From the NCBI RefSeq assembly GCF_002976435.1, contig NZ_PUGF01000007.1, positions 62,001 to 126,000 on the forward strand: DNA of 64,000 bases. Direction: 5' to 3'. Position numbers and translations under genes: made by a program. The DNA is from Solimicrobium silvestre. Lineage in GTDB: Bacteria; Pseudomonadota; Gammaproteobacteria; Burkholderiales; Burkholderiaceae_D. Below the pieces are notes generated by a model. That model was not told where the DNA came from. It saw nothing but the letters and a program-made list of their open reading frames with translations, and did not search any database. Below, one piece after another: positions 1 to 7,724 of the stretch (position 1 is the first letter of the stretch; every line of letters begins with the position of its first letter).

Positions 1-296
1 CCGCGATAATTGAGGCGCGAGGTGTTTCTTCTGCAGCATCGGCCGCAAATGCCATCATCGACCATATGCGGGACTGGGTGATGGGCAGCAATGGGAGATG
101 GGTCTCAATGGCATTGCCATCCGATGGCTCATATGGCGTTCCAGAAGGTATATTTTTTGGCGTGCCAGCCATTTGCGAAAACGGTGTGATTAAACGTGTA
201 GCCAATCTAGAAATTAACGAATTTTCAAAACGCAAATTGCAAAGCTCTGTTGACGAATTGATGGGCGAGAGAAAATTAATTTTGTCAATGTTGTGA
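1..296 (+). CDS. mdh: Malate dehydrogenase, C-terminal end (partial)
   Basis: Only the last ~97 codons are present; the frame is open from the window edge to the stop at 294-296. The residues read [20 protein letters not shown], then [22 protein letters not shown], which is the conserved C-terminal part of the NAD-dependent malate dehydrogenase usual in Burkholderiales and other proteobacteria (substrate-loop side helices and the SDGSYGxPEG signature). The enzyme interconverts malate and oxaloacetate in the TCA cycle in the cytosol. The gene just downstream encodes a TDT-family transporter, a family that includes malate carriers, but a ~675-bp gap with a hairpin separates them, so co-transcription is not evident. 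Identification is by family motif and is firm. Confidence 0.93.
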   Translation, partial: AIIEARGVSSAASAANAIIDHMRDWVMGSNGRWVSMALPSDGSYGVPEGIFFGVPAICENGVIKRVANLEINEFSKRKLQSSVDELMGERKLILSML

Positions 297-322
297 GCAC
301 TAAGAAATTGGTAAACTGCTGG

Positions 323-347
323 TTGGTTAGTTGTAGCAACTAACCAA
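323..347 (+). terminator. Hairpin after mdh, probable terminator
   Basis: TTGGTTAGTTG (323-333) and CAACTAACCAA (337-347) form a perfect 11-bp stem with a 3-base loop, 27 bp after the mdh stop. There is no run of T after it, so it may be a processing or stability hairpin rather than a full intrinsic terminator. Confidence 0.5.
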
Positions 348-971
348 GTTCAGCTCTCCTTAATCGCACTCTGGAACATGCCACGAAGCTGGATTTCCTT
401 GCGATTTTTTCAATCCGCCTCTACTTGTTGCCTGCACTATTCGTGGGTGCCGCATTGCCTGCACGATCGATATTTTCACTCTATCTGACCCAATGACGAA
501 GATGGCCGCTCGTGAATCCGAATCCGAAGGGTGCACGGCAAATTGCGGCCAACGTTCATTAATCTGAATATTGCCCACGTTCGCGATCATTACCTGTGCG
601 ATGGCCTTAATTTCGCCCTGCCTTCGGAAAAACCTTTATCGGATTTTTCGCCTCATCTGTCACAATAGTTAGCGTAATTGATACTGCTGATGCATCGGTG
701 CTTCCGTTTCTGTTGTCATGCTCAAAAGTGCCCAACGCGAGATTAAATATATGGAATACTATATCAATACATCTTGCCTTATCAGTGATATTTTTATCAA
801 CAACAGTTCTGATGCCGTTCAGCGTGGTGTACACACTACGGCTTCTTCGTGCCATGCACGCTGGAGTCTCAGAAGACTTTAGTCATGCGGACAACCTTGG
901 TGGTTACTAATTTCATTGAGAACATTTAACGCCCAACTCCCAAAGGGAACCCGTAAAGGAACTTAAATATC
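348..971. other. Gene-poor stretch between mdh and the transporter
   Basis: No gene is recognised. Two open frames on the minus strand (about 360-590 and 607-855) lie in different frames. They could be the two halves of a frameshifted old gene, but neither translation resembles a family I know and neither has a convincing ribosome binding site. The transporter's ribosome binding site (AAAGGA) sits at the right end. Confidence 0.4.
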
Positions 972-2138
972 ATGAAACCACCATTAAGCAAATTGGGACA
1001 CCGTCGTGAGCTCATCCGTCAATTCACGCCAAATTGGTTCACCATGACAATGGGAACTGGCATTGTGGCATTGGCCCTTGGAAGAACATCTGAATTACTG
1101 CCAATCCTGTGGAACCTTGGTGCAACCCTTTGGGTAATTAATATCGCTCTCTTCCTCCTGTTTGTGTCGATGTACTGCGCACGGTGGATATTTTTTTTCG
1201 ATGGTGCCAAACGGATTTTCCATCACAGCGTCATGTGCATGTTTTTCGGGGCGATCCCGATGGGACTTGCAACAATAATAAATGGATTCTTGGTATTTGG
1301 TATTCCACTAATTGGCGAACGGGCAATAAGCATCGCCTTCAGTTTATGGTGGTTGGATGCAGCCATGGCGCTAATTTGTGGACTGCTAATTCCATTTTTC
1401 ATGTTTACACGCCACGACCATAGTCTGCAAAGTATGACCGCGGTCTGGCTGCTACCCATTGTCGCGGCAGAGGTGACAGCGGCGTCGGGAGGACTGCTGA
1501 TTTCTCATATGAACGCTGGAAGTAGTGCAACGCAAATTCTATTTATCAGCTACTCACTATGGGGCTTTTCGGTATTGCCGGCATTGGCGGTTCTGGTGAT
1601 CTTGTTTTTGCGGATGGTACTTCATAAATTGCCTGGACGAGATATGGCAGCATCAAGCTGGTTATCAATTGGCCCAATCGGAACGGGCGCACTGGGATTA
1701 CTGCTGTTAGGTACACAGGCACAACGGATTCTCATTTCTCCTGATTTGATCAGTGTTGGCATCGTCGCGCATGGATTTGGCATTCTTGGTGCGACCATAT
1801 TATTAGGATACGGCTTCTGGTGGTTGGTAATCGCGATTCTCACTACGTTGCGTTATTTGCGTGATGGCCTGCCTTTTAATATGGGCTGGTGGGCCTTTAC
1901 ATTCCCAATTGGCGTCTACTCTCTGGCCACACTTTCGCTGGCTGACAGCACGGGAATCCAATGGTTGTATTACTTTGGATATGCATTCGTATCAATGCTG
2001 ATATTTTTCTGGTATGTAGTAATGGGAAGCACGTTGCGCGGCGCCTATCATGGCAATGTATTTTTTTCCCCCTGCATTTCCGACGGGACTGGGTTGCAGT
2101 TACCCAGTAAGTCAGAAAAACAGAAAGTAAATCTGTGA
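972..2138 (+). CDS. TDT-family transporter (TehA/SLAC1/Mae1-like)
   Basis: This is a 388-residue, very hydrophobic inner-membrane protein whose N-terminus reads IRQFTPNWFTMTMGTGIVAL, the typical opening of the tellurite-resistance/dicarboxylate transporter (TDT) superfamily. About ten hydrophobic segments follow, as expected for the TehA/SLAC1 fold. Known members move C4-dicarboxylates such as malate, sulfite or other anions, or confer tellurite resistance; the substrate here cannot be read from sequence. The ATG at 972 is preceded by AAAGGA at a proper distance. The gene stands alone and ends in a clear intrinsic terminator. The nearby mdh makes malate a tempting substrate, but that is inference only. 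Confidence 0.88.
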   Translation: MKPPLSKLGHRRELIRQFTPNWFTMTMGTGIVALALGRTSELLPILWNLGATLWVINIALFLLFVSMYCARWIFFFDGAKRIFHHSVMCMFFGAIPMGLATIINGFLVFGIPLIGERAISIAFSLWWLDAAMALICGLLIPFFMFTRHDHSLQSMTAVWLLPIVAAEVTAASGGLLISHMNAGSSATQILFISYSLWGFSVLPALAVLVILFLRMVLHKLPGRDMAASSWLSIGPIGTGALGLLLLGTQAQRILISPDLISVGIVAHGFGILGATILLGYGFWWLVIAILTTLRYLRDGLPFNMGWWAFTFPIGVYSLATLSLADSTGIQWLYYFGYAFVSMLIFFWYVVMGSTLRGAYHGNVFFSPCISDGTGLQLPSKSEKQKVNL

Positions 2139-2170
2139 CCTAATTTAAATGTAAGCAATGCACAGAATAC

Positions 2171-2204
2171 AAAGGGCTGCAGTTCAAGCAATGCAGCCCT
2201 TTTT
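2171..2204 (+). terminator. Intrinsic terminator after the TDT transporter
   Basis: AAAGGGCTGCA (2171-2181) pairs with TGCAGCCCTTT (2192-2202), followed by T residues. The stem and the flank AGAATACAAAGGGC recur in the terminator at 59228-59257. Confidence 0.88.
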
Positions 2205-2454
2205 CCATTCCTGCTCTCGTCTTCCACCACGCCCTGAAATTGTGGGCCAGGTTCAGGTTCGGCGGAAAATCCGATGAAATAAACGATGCGCCCTGCAATG
2301 CCAAATCACTTTATTCCCAAGTGAATCCAAGAACACTGGCTTGCTCTGGTCATCGATAGTAAGTCCAAGATAACCAAATGCATATTCCACTTTCTCATTT
2401 TCATTACACTGTCCAACTATTGGGGGGCAGTTCAAAGCGTATTACACCAATTTT

Positions 2455-2544
2455 TCAATCAACATAATCCGGCATTACATCACCACCAGCCCAATCCAAT
2501 GAATAAACTCCATCTTCCACCAAACGATGAAAAGTCGAATACTG
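2455..2544 (-). pseudogene. Fragment resembling the end of a DUF2442 protein
   Basis: On the minus strand a 29-codon open stretch reads FHRLVEDGVYSLDWAGGDVMPDYVD then stop. This resembles the C-terminal signature of DUF2442 proteins (vrVedGvVxWpxGxDlaPdtLY). The same frame upstream contains an in-frame TAG and then HQNSLVKRVRD, which fits the preceding part of that family, so the gene looks broken by a stop and is missing its N-terminal half. DUF2442 proteins often sit beside toxin-antitoxin-like genes. Assignment rests on a short stretch and is tentative. Confidence 0.3.
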
Positions 2545-2731
2545 CTAGTCGCGCACTCGTTTAACCAAACTATTTTGGTGATACCAACAAGCGACATCCC
2601 ATATGAACAACCCAAGTAAAGAGAATGCTATCAAGCAGAGGTTTAGCTGCATTTTTAGCTCAACCTCACCAGATATCTCCAGTTTGAAATCAAAATCAGT
2701 GAAACTCTTTCCGCTTAACGTGCAGTCGGAT

Positions 2732-2749
2732 ATGCCCTATTTAGGGCAT
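2732..2749. promoter_or_regulatory. Palindrome ATGCCCTA-TT-TAGGGCAT, possible operator
   Basis: Perfect 8-bp inverted arms around a 2-bp centre, about 185 bp upstream of the gene at 2934. The tight centre makes a protein-binding operator more likely than an RNA hairpin. The binding protein is unknown. Confidence 0.35.
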
Positions 2750-2933
2750 TTTGATCAATATTAGATATTTTTTGCTAACGAAGTCCGTTATTTATGTTGG
2801 TTTATTAATAGTTTTTCTGAATGAATGACATGTTAAAAAACAATTTCCGGATTGGCAAGTAGCTCGGTATGCTTGATTCCTGTCAGCAACCTGCTGGCAC
2901 GACATTATTACTCTACATCACTGGGAAATCATC

Positions 2934-3215
2934 ATGGTTTATTTAGAAATCAATCTTCAAGTCGCACCGCAAGACCGCCCTGCGGCTGCGGCGATATACA
3001 CACGTTTCAAAGTACCTTTTCTGACTCAGGCTAAGGGTGCCTTATCTAAAGAACTGCTGATCAGAGAAGAAGATGTACAGGTCTTGCATGGTTTTGATTC
3101 AGATGAAAATGCCAAATCCTACCTTGGCAGCACCATGTTCACTAACGATGTTGTGACAGCCTTAAAACCTTTGCTGACAAGCGCGCCTGACGTGCGCATA
3201 TATCAAACAATGTAA
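2934..3215 (+). CDS. Small ABM-like (dimeric alpha/beta barrel) protein, cytosolic copy
   Basis: 93 residues with no signal peptide. The pattern (M-V-Y-L-E-I-N-L-Q-V start, a helix, KELLIREEDVQVLHGFDSDENAKSYL, then a final strand VRIYQ) looks like a single ferredoxin-like domain of the antibiotic-biosynthesis-monooxygenase / stress-responsive barrel type; this fold call is by pattern only. The protein is a close paralogue of the next gene: both share KELLIR(E/D)(E/D)DVQVLHGF and the A/P-x-VRIY end. Such small barrels act as dimeric oxygenases, isomerases or ligand binders. The ATG at 2934 has GGGAA upstream. Exact function is unknown. Confidence 0.75.
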   Translation: MVYLEINLQVAPQDRPAAAAIYTRFKVPFLTQAKGALSKELLIREEDVQVLHGFDSDENAKSYLGSTMFTNDVVTALKPLLTSAPDVRIYQTM

Positions 3216-3282
3216 TAGCCGAGCGCTATTCCGATCTTTATTTCTACCTTTATTCCGATCTTTATCCAACCTGGAACTTATC

Positions 3283-3657
3283 ATGATTAAAAATTCTTCC
3301 CGCATTCTAGCTAAATCATTGCTTGCTGTTGTGCTGGCCTCCAGCATCGTAGCCCCTACGCTGGCATTTGCCGAAAAAGCGTATTTGGAAATTACCCTTA
3401 AAGTCGATCCTAAAGACAGGGCCGCTGCCGGTGCTGTGTACGCCAAGTACAAGCAACCGTTCCTGACTCAAATTTCAGGCGCAGAATCTAAAGAACTGCT
3501 GATCCGCGATGACGATGTGCAAGTCTTGCACGGTTTCGCCAGCCGTCAACAGGCAGAAGCTTATTTGAGCAGCGACCTGTTCAACAAAGATGTTGTGGCA
3601 AGCCTGAAGCCACTGTTAAAAGCAGCTCCTGAAGTTCGGATTTATACATCCAACTGA
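3283..3657 (+). CDS. Small ABM-like protein, exported paralogue
   Basis: 124 residues: a Sec signal peptide (basic MIKNSSRILAK, a hydrophobic core, and APTLAFA before the mature start EKAYLEI) followed by the same ~93-residue domain as the preceding gene. The mature part aligns almost end to end with its neighbour, including KELLIRDDDVQVLHGF and EVRIYTSN. The pair therefore looks like a tandem duplication in which one copy gained or kept a secretion signal. The gap between them holds the 13-mer ATTCCGATCTTTA twice. Periplasmic location is inferred from the signal; the reaction, if any, is unknown. Confidence 0.78.
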   Translation: MIKNSSRILAKSLLAVVLASSIVAPTLAFAEKAYLEITLKVDPKDRAAAGAVYAKYKQPFLTQISGAESKELLIRDDDVQVLHGFASRQQAEAYLSSDLFNKDVVASLKPLLKAAPEVRIYTSN

Positions 3658-3704
3658 TCAATCCACTGATCGTCTGACAGGCTAAACAGTGTCTTTGTAA
3701 TTTC

Positions 3705-3788
3705 AGGGACTTACGCAACATTGCACCAGCGGCATGCTCCTGACTGATACAGGTAGCATGCCCAACTGGGACACTCTGCGTAAGCCCT
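3705..3788. mobile_element. 84-bp palindromic MITE-like element
   Basis: The outer arms AGGGACTTACGCA (3705-3717) and TGCGTAAGCCCT (3777-3788) are inverted and imperfect by one base. Inside them CCAG/CTGG, GGCATGCT/AGCATGCC and CCTG/CAGG also pair, leaving a 7-base loop at the centre. The whole element would fold into one long hairpin. Terminal repeats of this type (GGGxCTTACGCA) are like those of short non-autonomous elements derived from insertion sequences. It ends 17 bp upstream of the ATG of the next gene. Confidence 0.55.
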
Positions 3789-3805
3789 TCACAATTAGGA
3801 ATAAC

Positions 3806-5641
3806 ATGCAATTTAGAACAATTTTAAAGCGCGGCGCCGTTGGTGCCGCGTTCGTATTATGTGGTCTGGCTACTGCTCAGGCACAAAGTAATGGCGACTG
3901 GCCACTGTATTCGCATGATTACTCAAATACAAATTCAAACCCTGATGAGGTTCTTATTTCTCGTCAGACTGCGCCGAAACTGCAGCGTGCGTGGTCTACA
4001 TTTAATGATTCGCAATGGCGCCCTACCCCACCACCGACCGGCTTTGTTCTTGAGGGTGCGCTGGGATTAAAATTTCCTGCTTCCGTAGTAGGCGTGATTG
4101 CACCGCCGCTCATTCGTAACGGCACTATTTACTACATTGATGTATTGGGCACCATGTTTGCACGCGATGCAAAAACCGGAACAATTACCGATCCGGCGCG
4201 TCATTGGACCACAACGCTGGTTGATCCGGATTATCTACTTCAAGCTCAGCCGATTGGGCCTGAAATGTACTACGCTGCGCCGGTCATTTCAGACGGCATC
4301 ATCTGGATTCATAGCTCACTGAACGGCCGTATTCATGCGATCAGACAGATCGGCGGTGCCGAGCTGGATTTTGATCCGACTACGCCAGGCATTCAGCCGC
4401 TGGCGCTGGTGCCTGATCAGCAGCTAGCGTCGAATCTGGGCGAACCGGTAATTGTTACGGTTCCGTCGACGACCGGAGCGCGTAAATTATTCGTCACCGA
4501 AGTCAACGTTATTTTGAATGATGCCTTGATTCAAGGCGGACAAGCCGGGTTTGTGGTCGCCATGGATATTACCGATCCGGCGCACCCATTTGAAGCCTGG
4601 CGCACCTCGACTATCGACATTAATCCAGCTACCGGCAAACGCTACGGCGCTGGCGTCTCGGCCGGATCAGGATTCGCAGTGGATCATAAACTGCATCTGA
4701 TTTATGGCGGCACAGGTCAAAATACCGTTACACCGTATCCGGGCTACCCTGATGCAACTCATGCGCCAGCCGGCTATATCGATCGTAGCGATAGTCTGTA
4801 TGCGATTGATTACCGCACCGGAAAATTCGTATGGGTCAGTCAATTTCATAAAGGCGACGTGTTCGATATCAATAATCCGGTTTCCGCCGGACCGGAACGC
4901 ACCGATGGCCCGAGAGACGCTGACGTATTGTCGCCACCGGTCATGTTTACCGCCCGTACCGCTGACGGCCAAATGCACGATCTGGTCGGAGCCGGTAGTA
5001 AAGGCGGTTTGTACCGCGTAGTCGACCGCGCTACCGGAGCCACTATCTGGCAAAAACAGATCAGCAAACCAACTGGTTTGGGCGGCATACAAGCTGGTTC
5101 AGCCTATGCCAACGGCATTATCTATGTGGCTGGTTTTGAAGGGATTGACGATGGTTTTTCAGACGCTAATTTCGATACGCCCACCAGCAAATACAAGAAT
5201 GCTTTCTTCGCCACATTCAGTCCAGCATTCTGGGCTGACGTAGAAGATGTTCGCGACGACAGGCTAGCCATTACCGGTATGCAAACCAAAGTGTATGCAC
5301 TGGATGCAGGAACCGGCAATCCGGTCTGGAAGGTTGCAGGCACTGGGGACTACTTGTTGCTTAAAGTTGGTGCAACCATGCGGCATCTGTCGTTGGCGAA
5401 TGGCTTGCTGTATATCACCACCTCATCGGGCCAGTTGTTTGTCGTGAGCACGCTGGATGGTTCGCAGTTGTACACGGATCAGACGCAAGATCTTAATGCG
5501 TTGTTCAACCTCGGTCTGGGCAAGCCGCATCACGCCAGCATGAACGGCGGAACCTTGATTAGCAACGGTATGGTTTTTGTTCCTTATGGAGCGCAAAACA
5601 ATCCATCCGGCGGCATGATCGCTTATCGACTCGGCCATTAA
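3806..5641 (+). CDS. Exported PQQ-type beta-propeller protein (quinoprotein-like)
   Basis: 611 residues from the ATG at 3806, which has AGGA just upstream. An in-frame ATG at 3734 would start inside the palindromic element and give no signal peptide at the N-terminus, so 3806 is preferred. The protein has a Sec signal (…LCGLATAQAQ), then NGDWPLYSHDYSNTNSNP, the typical opening of PQQ-dependent alcohol and polyvinyl-alcohol dehydrogenases. Propeller blades follow with LYAIDYRTGKFVWVSQ, LYRVVDRATGATIWQK and VYALDAGTGNPVWKV (AxDxxTGxxxW motifs). No CxxCH is present, so no haem c domain is fused. It probably acts in the periplasm as a quinoprotein oxidoreductase or a PQQ-fold binding protein; the substrate is unknown. 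Confidence 0.82.
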   Translation: MQFRTILKRGAVGAAFVLCGLATAQAQSNGDWPLYSHDYSNTNSNPDEVLISRQTAPKLQRAWSTFNDSQWRPTPPPTGFVLEGALGLKFPASVVGVIAPPLIRNGTIYYIDVLGTMFARDAKTGTITDPARHWTTTLVDPDYLLQAQPIGPEMYYAAPVISDGIIWIHSSLNGRIHAIRQIGGAELDFDPTTPGIQPLALVPDQQLASNLGEPVIVTVPSTTGARKLFVTEVNVILNDALIQGGQAGFVVAMDITDPAHPFEAWRTSTIDINPATGKRYGAGVSAGSGFAVDHKLHLIYGGTGQNTVTPYPGYPDATHAPAGYIDRSDSLYAIDYRTGKFVWVSQFHKGDVFDINNPVSAGPERTDGPRDADVLSPPVMFTARTADGQMHDLVGAGSKGGLYRVVDRATGATIWQKQISKPTGLGGIQAGSAYANGIIYVAGFEGIDDGFSDANFDTPTSKYKNAFFATFSPAFWADVEDVRDDRLAITGMQTKVYALDAGTGNPVWKVAGTGDYLLLKVGATMRHLSLANGLLYITTSSGQLFVVSTLDGSQLYTDQTQDLNALFNLGLGKPHHASMNGGTLISNGMVFVPYGAQNNPSGGMIAYRLGH

Positions 5642-5665
5642 TGTTGTAATGCCGATTTGACGGGA

Positions 5666-5692
5666 CGGGGAATGGCGCTTTGCTGTTCCCCG
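5666..5692 (+). terminator. Hairpin after the PQQ-type gene
   Basis: CGGGGAA (5666-5672) pairs with TTCCCCG (5686-5692) in the gap between the PQQ-type gene and the cupin gene. There is no T-run, so termination is uncertain. Confidence 0.35.
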
Positions 5693-5733
5693 GCATAGTA
5701 ACGGCGTTGAAGCCATTGTTGAAATAGAGCTAT

Positions 5734-6393
5734 ATGAAACTCAATGCAGACCAAAGCAAGCGCGTAGTGCTTTATTCAGAACAATTACCGTGGGTAGCCA
5801 GTCCGGTGCCAGGTATAGAGCGACGTTTGCTAGCGCGCGACGGAGCTGAACAAGCAAAGGCAACCAGCATAGTCCGCTATGAAGCTGGCGCTGTGTTTAC
5901 CCCGCATGCGCATCCGCAGGGTGAAGAAGTGGTGGTACTGGAAGGAATGTTTGAAGATGAGCATGGCAGTTATCCGACTGGCACTTACATCAAAAATCCG
6001 CCAGGTTCAGTGCATACGCCCAAAAGCACCGATGGCTGCGTACTGTTTGTGAAATTGCGCCATCTGGATGACGATGATCTGGAACGCGTGGTGGTACGTC
6101 CGGCGAACCAGCAATGGCATCCCGGCATGGTGAAAGGCCTGAAAGTGGCGGCGCTGGATCAATTCGGGACTAGCCATACTGCGCTGGTGCGTTGGGCTCC
6201 CGGCACTTATTTCAGTAAACACCAGCACTATGGCGGAGAAGAAATTCTGGTGCTAGAAGGCACTTTCCAAGATGAATACGGTAGTTACCCGACCGGCACC
6301 TGGATCCGCAGCCCGCACTTAAGCGCACATCAACCGTATTCGGAATCGGGTTGCTTGATTTTGGTAAAAGTGGGGCATTTGATGGACTCCTGA
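5734..6393 (+). CDS. Double-cupin protein (ChrR-like cupin)
   Basis: 219 residues made of two similar cupin domains. The first has HAHPQGEEVVVLEGMFEDEHGSYPTG and the second KHQHYGGEEILVLEGTFQDEYGSYPTG, each with the HxH...E metal-binding set and the (F/Y)xDExGxYPxGT motif typical of ChrR-type cupins. ChrR-like cupins occur as the C-terminal half of anti-sigma factors that sense oxidative stress, and also as free-standing proteins. Here no zinc-binding anti-sigma N-terminal domain is present, so it is not a complete anti-sigma factor. It may be a metal-dependent dioxygenase or a sensor. It lies 92 bp after the PQQ-type gene, so the two may be co-transcribed. Confidence 0.82.
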   Translation: MKLNADQSKRVVLYSEQLPWVASPVPGIERRLLARDGAEQAKATSIVRYEAGAVFTPHAHPQGEEVVVLEGMFEDEHGSYPTGTYIKNPPGSVHTPKSTDGCVLFVKLRHLDDDDLERVVVRPANQQWHPGMVKGLKVAALDQFGTSHTALVRWAPGTYFSKHQHYGGEEILVLEGTFQDEYGSYPTGTWIRSPHLSAHQPYSESGCLILVKVGHLMDS

Positions 6394-6488
6394 GAGCGGT
6401 GGATGCTCCACCGTATTGACGAATAGTTGACCAATAGCTGATACATCGCGATCAATGATACCCACATAGATACTTAAAAATATATATC

Positions 6489-6517
6489 TTGACATTAAGG
6501 TATCCCACTACTAAATT
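6489..6517 (+). promoter_or_regulatory. Sigma70-type promoter of the VioB-like/ebo operon
   Basis: TTGACA (6489-6494), a 17-bp spacer and TAAATT (6512-6517). The -35 is perfect and the -10 matches 4 of 6. It lies in the only sizeable gap before the 11-gene operon, leaving a ~210-nt untranslated leader before the ATG at 6734. The rest of 6394-6733 shows no gene. Confidence 0.6.
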
Positions 6518-6733
6518 TCACATGTACCACACAAAAACAATATTTCTTAAGCAACAAAAAGTGTCCTTAGCGCAACGCTTCTGCCGCACATTATCACCAT
6601 CATCAATTGTTTTAGCACCATTTCGCAGATTCAAAATTAGCTCTGCAATTCTTGCCGTAACCAAATCAAACCGCTGCCTGCTGTAACTGGTGTCACTTTT
6701 TAACCCGTTTTATATGGATTAAGGGATATCTCT

Positions 6734-7714
6734 ATGAAAGCACCGCCATTTTTTTATAGCGCACGTGTCATGGCAAGCATTGCAGCCATGATCTTGGTTA
6801 GTCTTTTTTATGCCTGCGCCCAAGCTGAACCGATCGACGAAGATGCAGCGAGCCGCCACGTCTATGCCACCGGCGGCGTACACAATGAAAAAAACTGCGA
6901 ACCACCACACCGCTGCGTGTTTCCACGCAAACCGGGCGAGCCGGTTGATCCGGCATTTCCAGCCTTTTGGACGAGCGAATGGACTATGTACCGGGTCTTC
7001 AACAATGAAGATAAATTCCCTCCCCCTTATAGCTCTCCGCCGAAAGGTTTAAGCACGTCGGACTACGAGGTTTCGTATGGCGCCAGTTATTACGATTCGA
7101 CGTATACACCCAAGGATGGCGACGGGCATGGCGCGATGATGGAGCATTACGAAAAGCGCTGCTTGCCGATTTTTCCATCGAGTAATAAATACAGTTGCTC
7201 CTTTGTTTCACTCGGCAACAAGGCTTATTTTTTACGTTATGCCGACCGTCCACCTGGCACTCCGGCCTGCTGCCAGTTTTCTCTGCAAAATCATCCGCCA
7301 GAACGCGACTTTATCAAGCACCTGCCTTATAACGCAGAGCAAAGCAGCCATCTGGACGGCAGCATTGATGCCTATTCGCGACTAATGAGCCTCCAGAAAA
7401 TTCTGTTTGGTTATGCCTTTGAAAAACTTCCGCGTCCCGACATAGTGGATAAAACTGCCCCGCCTTATCGCCACCCGCAATCGTTCTTCTTTGCCGGCTA
7501 TCCGCTTGATCCACCGGATGCCCCCATCGTCAGCCAAAACTATCGCAATTTCCGCATGGAAAAGCCTAATCCGATCTACACGTGGGATCAGGTACCACTA
7601 ATGTGTCCACCGGTGCCTGTTTGGTGTTGTTTATTTACAGGTGATTGCCCTGTAAAAGAAAAAGAGTCAGAAGTACAACCCGTAGCTGCTCAATGGAACA
7701 ATATTCAACAATAA
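6734..7714 (+). CDS. Unknown exported cysteine-rich protein, first gene of the operon
   Basis: 326 residues. The N-terminus has a basic start and a hydrophobic stretch (MASIAAMILVSLFYA) ending CAQAEP, which fits a Sec signal; the lipobox is poor, so a soluble periplasmic or secreted protein is more likely than a lipoprotein. The mature part has ten cysteines (for example NCEPPHRC, ACCQF, WCCLFTGDC), many prolines and aromatic residues, and no motif I recognise. It lies 10 bp before the first VioB-like gene, so the two are almost certainly co-transcribed. Cysteine pairing suggests a disulfide-stabilised protein working outside the cytoplasm, perhaps on the pathway product; that role is inference. 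Confidence 0.75.
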   Translation: MKAPPFFYSARVMASIAAMILVSLFYACAQAEPIDEDAASRHVYATGGVHNEKNCEPPHRCVFPRKPGEPVDPAFPAFWTSEWTMYRVFNNEDKFPPPYSSPPKGLSTSDYEVSYGASYYDSTYTPKDGDGHGAMMEHYEKRCLPIFPSSNKYSCSFVSLGNKAYFLRYADRPPGTPACCQFSLQNHPPERDFIKHLPYNAEQSSHLDGSIDAYSRLMSLQKILFGYAFEKLPRPDIVDKTAPPYRHPQSFFFAGYPLDPPDAPIVSQNYRNFRMEKPNPIYTWDQVPLMCPPVPVWCCLFTGDCPVKEKESEVQPVAAQWNNIQQ

Positions 7715-7724
7715 AGGGAAAATC

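Larger units (their letters stand above)
2205..2933. other. Degraded intergenic region before the paralogous pair
   Basis: Apart from the DUF2442-like fragment and the palindrome at 2732-2749, no intact gene is visible. A minus-strand open frame at about 2253-2435 has no ATG start and no family resemblance. The right part (about 2750-2850) is AT-rich and probably carries the promoter of the gene at 2934, but no convincing -35/-10 pair was identified. Confidence 0.4.

Noticed and set aside
360-855. Two minus-strand open frames between mdh and the transporter
   Set aside because: They are in different frames, lack a good ribosome binding site and match no family I know; kept only as an uncharacterised stretch.
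4667-5092. 141-codon minus-strand frame
   Set aside because: Lies wholly opposite the PQQ-type gene, whose propeller motifs are intact; a shadow frame.
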